Shown: positions 46,730-64,000 of the stretch, in pieces
How positions within the stretch are numbered: position 1 is the stretch's first letter
Layout of the letters: each line of letters starts with the position of its first letter
Assembly (NCBI RefSeq): GCF_047663525.1
Contig: NC_092605.1
Location: forward strand, 4,340,001-4,404,000
DNA: 64,000 bases
Direction of reading: 5' to 3'
Origin: Anas platyrhynchos
Lineage: Eukaryota > Chordata > Aves > Anseriformes > Anatidae
Made by a program: the position numbers and the translations under genes
The notes under the pieces: model-generated
What the model was told of the DNA's origin: nothing
What the model saw: the letters and a program-made list of their open reading frames with translations, nothing else
The model's database searches: none

Positions 46730-48729
46730 GTAAGTCCCCGCGCTGCTGGCTCGCTTCTAAACGCCTTCGTTCAGCTGCCACGATAGGTAAAGGTACCATT
46801 TTCCTATGCTGTCGTTTTCCCATGCTGCCGTTCTCATATTGCAACGGGAATCTGGACAACAGCTGGACGCCAGTCAGGCTGAGCCTTCTACCAGCCACGA
46901 ACACCTGAGCTCTTTCTTCCTTTTCCTAAGGAAAGGGCTCTGCTAGCTTAATGCAGCCCCTGAGATGAAGTGACCTTGACTGAAAGGTTGTAGCCAACAA
47001 CATGCATCAGACACCTTGTCCATAGCTCCTGGCCCAGGATTACTGTAACACAAAAAAGTAATCTTGCCCACTTGAAACACTGAAGGCCCTAATCCCCGCC
47101 CCCCCCCCCATCCTGCACTCCTTTAATTTTATAGCAGGAACTCATCTCCTAACACTAGTAACGTCTTCTGTGTCATGGTATTTTGACAGCAATATATTTA
47201 ATGTTACATCTGCTCTTTTAAAGGCTTCTGAAGACCTTCTCAAACAACATTACATTGACCTGAAAGATCGACCATTCTACCCTGGTTTGGTTAAATACAT
47301 GAACTCTGGACCTATTGTGGCAATGGTATGTGGCTTGTTTTTTTTTTTTTTTTTTTTTTTTTAGAAACTGCTTTCTTAAGTGTATTTGTCCCGTGCTGCA
47401 AGTTGTTTTAAAATAGTAAGATGTACTGGTTGTTACAGGAACGCTACAAAACTGCTTAGTTGTGATACTAATACAATTAAGACAGTTTAGTGTGAGTTCT
47501 TTATTAAAAAGAAGGAAGATGTGCATGTTTAAAATGCCAGTTAAAATACTTGAAGATTCTTGACAGCTTCATTTCTGCCCCAAAGAACCTTTTACTGGGG
47601 GGGGAGGAGGAAGAGAGAGAAGTTTAGTTACTGCTTTCTTCCATAGATGTTCATCTTCTGTGTCATTCTTTATGCTTTCCTCAGAACAATCAAACCACCC
47701 TAGAAGCATCTCATCTTGTGACTAGAAAACATACATGTAACTACACATTCCTGCAAGTCTTTGGGTTGTTCATTTTCTAACAAAAGAGAAGTGTTTTAAG
47801 GTTGGCTTTACATATCAAGTAATTTTAAGGCTTGTTAAGGTATTTCACATAACTGGAATGACAGTGCCGTTGAATTGGAATTTCTTATCTAGGGAGAACT
47901 TTTTTTAAATGTTTTTCCCCCTCTTTAAACAAGCTAAGGAGAGAGTCTAGACTTTTTTTTTTTGAGATAAAACTCTTATTTCTTTACAAAATGTGAATTA
48001 TTACTAAAGATTAATCCTTGAAATGTTGTAGATGCAAGAATTAATAGGTTTGGTTTGTCTTGTCTTTTTCTTGTTTTTTGTCCCTGAAGGTATGGGAAGG
48101 CCTCAACGTGGTTAAAACTGGTAGAGTAATGCTAGGGGAAACCAACCCAGCAGACTCAAAGCCTGGTACCATCCGTGGTGACTTCTGCATTCAAGTAGGA
48201 AGGTTTGTGTGCTCAGTATCAATGTTATTGAGAAACTTAATAGTGGTAGTCTTTTCTTCAAGAAAGTCAAATTATTGATAGATACACTAGCCTGATTCTT
48301 TTTTATTTGCAGGTTGCATTTTGTAACAGCTACTTAGGAAAATGGCTTGGTATAAAACTTTTTTTTTTTGAAATACTCATTAGCTACTCATCCGAGCTTC
48401 ATGTAAGATCAGTCAGTGGCATTGGCTGCTGTAGTCAAATAGCCCTAGTCCCCCCTGCTAGGTTTAATTAGCTCTTACAGTGAGGCTGTTTAAGTACTAT
48501 AGCTGACATAGTAGCCCTGTAGCTCTAGGTGCTTCATCCACGTTTTTCCATTTACTACTAGGTTACTAAATTTTTTTTCTCCTACAAAACAGTATTTGTC
48601 TTCTTCCACAGAAACATCATTCATGGCAGTGACTCCGTAGAAAGTGCTCAGAAGGAGATCAACCTGTGGTTTAAACCTACGGAACTCGTTGACTTCAAGT
48701 CTTGTGCACACGACTGGATCTATGAGTGA
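46601..48729 (+). CDS. NME2: NME2-type nucleoside diphosphate kinase (153 aa)
   Basis: Same kinase reaction as its neighbour; NME2 (NM23-H2/PuF) has also been reported to bind nucleic acid. Coding exons 46601-46729, 47224-47325, 48090-48202 and 48612-48729 have exactly the lengths of NME1 (129, 102, 113, 118 bp). The protein runs [16 protein letters not shown] to SCAHDWIYE. All catalytic residues are present: K13, Y53, R89, T95, R106, N116 and H119. It retains R35 (FRLV), N70 (YMNSGP) and K136 (LWFKPTE), equivalent to R34, N69 and K135 linked to DNA binding in human NME2, which separates it from the upstream gene. The Kpn loop [17 protein letters not shown] has the mammalian sequence. Confidence 0.96.
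47224..47325 (+). CDS. NME2: NME2 second coding exon
   Basis: Encodes [20 protein letters not shown] then [14 protein letters not shown]. The acceptor is TTTTAAAG and the donor GTATGT. A T25 run begins 12 bp after the donor. Confidence 0.96.
48090..48202 (+). CDS. NME2: NME2 third coding exon (Kpn loop)
   Basis: Encodes [19 protein letters not shown], then [18 protein letters not shown] plus two bases of Arg. The acceptor is CCTGAAG and the donor GTTTGT. Confidence 0.95.
48612..48729 (+). CDS. NME2: NME2 last coding exon
   Basis: Encodes (R)[38 protein letters not shown] and TGA at 48727-48729. Contains the active-site histidine and the NME2-type lysine of WFKP. Confidence 0.96.
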
Positions 48730-48837
48730 AGTGAGCTTCCACAAGGAATTGGGCCTCTTAACGTGTCATCTCATTCCAGCCATTGATCTGGGAGCAATTA
48801 TCACCACGGTTAGCTTAGTCATTTTTCAGCATTATCA

Positions 48838-48843
48838 AATAAA
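48838..48843 (+). terminator. NME2: Candidate polyadenylation signal AATAAA (NME2)
   Basis: Canonical hexamer 109 bp after the stop, with a GT-rich stretch (CTCCTTGTGGTGC) about 20 bp downstream. It implies a short 3' UTR of about 130 bases. Confidence 0.75.
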
Positions 48844-48869
48844 AGGATGATACAAACTAACTCCTTGTG

Positions 48870-49270
48870 GTGCATTTACTGTGACAGACTTGTCCTATTG
48901 AACTACTCAGTAAAGTGGGATGAGTATTTCAGTATTTTCCCTGTGCACAAGGTAGAGTGGTGTTAGAATACTGATTTCCCTATACAGGTATTTAAGCATA
49001 AAACTTTGCAGTGAATGGTCACTGAAGTTGCTTTGCAGACTACTGAAACACCTTCAGCTGCAGTCCAAAGCCAACTTGCAGAGGGAAGGGGTGGGGGCGC
49101 TACTTCAAGCATGGAACTACACTGAGAAGAATGACATTATCCCGTGACAAAATTTCTATCCTGATGCACAACTATTTATATCAGCTGTGAAATACAAGGC
49201 CAAGTACGAAGCTTGCACTGTATTAAATGCTTATCTAGTGCCCCAATCCCCTGTAAGAAAACAACATACA
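48870..49270. other. Spacer between convergent NME2 and MBTD1 3' ends
   Basis: About 0.4 kb between the predicted cleavage sites of two convergent genes. No coding or repeat feature seen. Confidence 0.5.
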
Positions 49271-52200
49271 GGAAGAGATTTTTTAACATTTTTATTTTGT
49301 GTAAAAAAAGGCAAATTTAGTGAATTATTTTCATCTTGTACACAAAGTTATAATTTTAATGCTTTTCACATCCATGCTGAAAATCTGCGGTCTCATAAAA
49401 ATGAAAGGAACATTAATTTCTCCAAAAGCATTTTTTCACTTAGTTATGTACATTGCATGAGAAAGTTTTAAATACTCTCTCATTGACCACACAAATTACC
49501 AAGAAAATAAAAGATTAAATTTGTACAGATATTGATTTATATATCAAATACATACAGAAATGATGTAAAAACCCTATCTGTTTAATCTTGATTCCCGCCC
49601 CAATGTTTTCCCAGGGGCCAGAGCTGACGCCTTTTGTATAAATGGCTGTGGCTTTTTGTTTTAAATATGAAAATTAAAAGGAAGAAAAATTCAGTTTAAA
49701 TCACAGTTTTTTTAAAATCCCTTCCCAATAAAGGATTGTTACCAAATATATTAGCACCATCGTACAAATATTGACGGGAGAGGGTATTCACATCACATAA
49801 AACAACAATCATAAAAAACAAACAAACACTGAAACCCGTGTTAGTATCCGTAGAACAAAGAATTGATAACTGCTTTAGCTTTCCTCAGATGCAGCAAGGA
49901 AAAGGTTAAAGAGTTGTATTTAAAATAACAGATCAGCAGAAAGATTCTGAGCAACAGAAGGGCAGCTGCAAAGGTGCATAACTTGTGCTACCTCATGGTT
50001 AAAAAAAAAAATTGCTATGCCAAATAATGAAGTTTGACCCCATTGAAGATTTCAGATGTCTAACACTGCTCTTCCTTTAGCCAAGTAACATGGCTTAAAG
50101 TGAAAATAAAAAATACCTAGAGCCATGTTACTAACGAATGCTTTACAAATACAGTGAAGCCTGTACTATGGATACCACAGGCAATCTGTAACCCACTTTT
50201 TGGGGAATCTATTCTCAATACCTAGAAGACTTTTGCTCAGCCTTTCCTTAAACCTATCCTGAGCAAATGACTTCAATTAATTCCTCACATGGTCTACTTA
50301 GGACAGATTTCACTATACTTGACAAACAATGTGGGTATATTTTGAATTCAGAAACAGAGGAGAGATTTCATCCGTAAGTCTCAACAAGCAACTTCTAGCG
50401 TAGTCACCTGTGTATCTGAGAATGCAAGTCAACTCCTGTACTTTAGTGTTTTAATTAAAAGTATACCTGTTTTTAAAGAACATTATAAAGACTGACAGAC
50501 TTCAAATCTGATTCTGTTATCCTTCCAACACAGGAAGTGTGTTCATCTTAAGTGCTATTTTTGCCTCTTCACATTTGAAGACTATAGCTCAAAAGTCAGA
50601 CATGACTGGGAAACCAAGTTCTGAGTCTGGGCAATATGCAGAAGTCCAAGGTTCCAGGTTTCCTGGCTTTGCAATATACCTTGCTCATTATAGCCCAAGT
50701 TTTCACATTATGAAACACAAATTAATGCAAATTTTTCTACTGTATTCAGAAGCTATCGATGAGAGAAGAATGCAAGACTGTGCCAACCTCATTCCAGCTG
50801 TGACAATTTGCAAGTTGTCACATTAAAAAAATAAAACAATAAAAATAATAATCATAATAAAATGAATATTCATGTACTTACCAAACCAAAACAATGCTTG
50901 CAGAACTGGATTTTACAGCAGAATAAATGGAGAGCACAGGAAAATAAAAATCAAGGCTCACCAAAGTGTCATTAACAATGGTCTCTAATCCTATTTCTCC
51001 AATCCAGGCTGTTTAAAAGAAATGTCACGTGGGTCAGAATCTGAGAAAACGTATTTGAAGTCTACCAACCGTGATAAAGTCCTTTCACTGTGGCTATTTT
51101 AGAGAGCGAAAGTGTCTTTACCACCTGAAGTTACAGAAACGTAATAGTCTGATAACCAGATTCTGTTCATGTAAGAAGCTGTTGTTAAAAGGGGGTCAGT
51201 ATTAAAGAAATTTCACTAGTAAGGGAGGAGAAAATTCCAGACATTCCTACGCTATACAGGACATTTTTTAATTCCAGTAGTAAATACAAAACTTTACATA
51301 ATTAACCCCTCTTGCATAGAATGAGGTAAACCTGTGCATATTACCAATACTATGTACCCAAAGTTAGAGCAATATTTTAGAAAATAATCAAATTGCTGGT
51401 TTTCAACTTTCTATGCACTTTTTTTTTTTTTTAATTCAAACAACAATATACAAAAAAAAATGGTCTCCTGGGGCTATGTGGGTTGATATCCTTAAAGCAT
51501 TTCTTAGGCTGTAGGAACAAAAAAATTACTTTTTTTTTTTTTTTTAAGCCCTAACTTATAGTCAAGAGTCAGATGATCATTGTACTGCTCTGAAGGGGAC
51601 CTACTAAGACCCAGAAGCACTTATAGAACATATGCAATTAATTCCTGAGAGTTTAGTTAATGAACCTTACTGGTAAAAGCTAAAGCTCTTGATGCACATT
51701 TTTCCAGTCACAGCTCTGCAGGGCTGATAAATAACTTCACTAATCAACTCCATAAATGAAGCCATCTAAATAAACATACAAAGTTTAAAAATATGGAAAT
51801 AAAATCCAAATAATTCAGAGTTCATGCAAAAGTACTTTGTATTTTACTATTAGCCATTTTCACCCTTCTGCGTGACTTTTGCCTTTAAAACCACTGGACA
51901 GTTAAACAGGTGGGGTTAATGGGATACTCGACACAAAGATTCCAGGCAATAAGCAAATCCAGTTTGTGAATTATATGCTAGGTTGTATATGATTTATATA
52001 CTTTCCAAATCTCAACTTCCATATTATACTACTGCAGCAAGAAAGGAACTCTGTAGGCTGTGCAGGCTGTGAACTTTTTCTTTTCTTAATTTGCAATGCT
52101 TGGCTCATTTTAGCTCAACTGAAATCACATGGAATATCAGTTTTGAATGTTCAGAAATAAATATTTAAGATGGCAAGGAAACATCTAGGTCTTTCTGAAT

Positions 52201-53173
52201 GGAAAAAAAAATAATCAGAAGAATACTCCGAAGTTCCTTCCCACTCCCAAGGGAAGGCCTGAGTTACTAAGTAAGTTTCTTTAGCCTAAATTCAGAGCTA
52301 AACTTAATCTTCCAAATGTGGGAATTTTCTGAAGTTCCAGTTTGGCATAGGGCTCTGTAAACAGTTGCTGGAGCATTCCAAGACTACACACATCCACGTA
52401 CAGACAAGAGCTTTATAGTCCCAATCCAATGCCCACTGCAGTCACTGAAGACAAGGCTACTGATATTAATGGGCACTGATTCAGACCCTAAGGAACTTTT
52501 TAAAATTACAAAACGTCTTATATAAAAAAAAGCATTTAAAACTAAATAAAAACATCTTGAAAAGTTAAAAACCTCCCTCATGTGATGGCTCCATTGCAAC
52601 TGGGGCTACTCACTGAGTAGAGCTTTACAGAACTATCTTCCACATACAATTTATGCCTCTAAATCAGAGCTTAAATGCCTTATTTTCACCATAAGAAAAC
52701 AGAGGCGTGACCAGTGCAGTTCGCAAGAGTCTGTAAGTCTCCCAACTTGTACCAAAAAGGTTCATTTGTCATGACAGTTCATCTGTACTTGCAACTATAT
52801 CTTCCTCCAACCGCTTCCCACAATCGTGCTAATTAAACTTTAATCTTACCAAAAAAATTAGATTTTCAGTTCTTGTTAACAATGCACAATAAATCTGAAC
52901 TTGAAAATATTACAAAATTCTTTCAAAAGCTTCAAATACAACACAAAAGTGTCCATTCTTGTTTTTAATAAATTGAAAAATCTTCTTTCACTAAAATAGT
53001 TTCCCCGCCCTTCCAAAAAATTCTGAACTGAGTCTAACTCTTCTACAGTTAGCAAAGTGCCCCAGGTACAGTCATCCAAACTGCACCATCAAAGTGGGAA
53101 CAAGATCAGTCAGTCTTGGAGAAAGGCTCTTTTCCTATCACCAATAATCTGCCCCTCACTTTTCTGAGCTGCT
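49270..53173 (-). other. MBTD1: MBTD1 3' UTR (presumed, ~3.9 kb)
   Basis: AT-rich sequence downstream of the MBTD1 stop with no open frame of note on the minus strand. The only minus-strand AATAAA I saw in it is at 49296-49291. A long 3' UTR is in keeping with what I recall for MBTD1. The exact end is inferred. Confidence 0.55.
49291..49296 (-). terminator. MBTD1: Candidate polyadenylation signal AATAAA (MBTD1, minus strand)
   Basis: TTTATT on the plus strand, AATAAA on the minus strand, at the far end of the presumed 3' UTR. Cleavage is expected near 49270-49280. Confidence 0.5.

Positions 53174-64000
<10,827 letters not shown>

Overview
The window is vertebrate nuclear DNA and almost certainly from a bird. 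Split genes with GT-AG introns, CpG-rich promoters and several CR1 retroposon fragments are all present, and CR1 is the dominant avian LINE. Four genes lie in the order SPAG9 (-), NME1 (+), NME2 (+), MBTD1 (-), which is the order known around human 17q21.33. No bacterial, plasmid or viral gene content was recognised. I could not identify the species from the sequence alone.

Layout. Positions 189-35589 hold the 5' part of SPAG9 (JIP4, a JNK/p38 and motor-protein scaffold) on the minus strand: six coding exons of the long form, plus an alternative first exon (7926-8086) that encodes a hydrophobic N-terminus. The gene runs off the left edge. The SPAG9 CpG promoter is at about 35590-35910. It is followed by a spacer to about 40.5 kb holding a degenerate tandem array rich in telomere-like CCCTAA words, with a CR1 end inserted in it. 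NME1 (coding 41548-43635) and NME2 (coding 46601-48729) are tandem nucleoside diphosphate kinase genes with identical coding-exon lengths (129, 102, 113 and 118 bp). Each has its own CpG promoter and an apparent non-coding first exon. From about 49.3 kb to the right edge is the 3' part of MBTD1 on the minus strand: a long 3' UTR, the C-terminal exons, and the exons for the last MBT repeat. The 5' part of MBTD1 lies beyond position 64000. NME2 and MBTD1 are convergent, with predicted 3' ends about 0.4 kb apart.

The four genes do not form one pathway. JIP4 links kinases and vesicles to kinesin and dynein. The two NME proteins make nucleoside triphosphates, and NME2 is also described as a nucleic-acid-binding regulator. 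MBTD1 reads methylated histones in the TIP60/NuA4 complex. The most interesting points are a fully open 192-bp candidate cassette exon inside MBTD1 (56681-56872), the conserved alternative first exon of SPAG9, a 74-bp perfect AT-rich palindrome in a SPAG9 intron (9942-10015), the telomere-like array with a nested CR1, and an AU-rich element in the presumed NME1 3' UTR. All exon borders were set by hand from reading frame, splice dinucleotides and remembered family sequences; no alignment was run.
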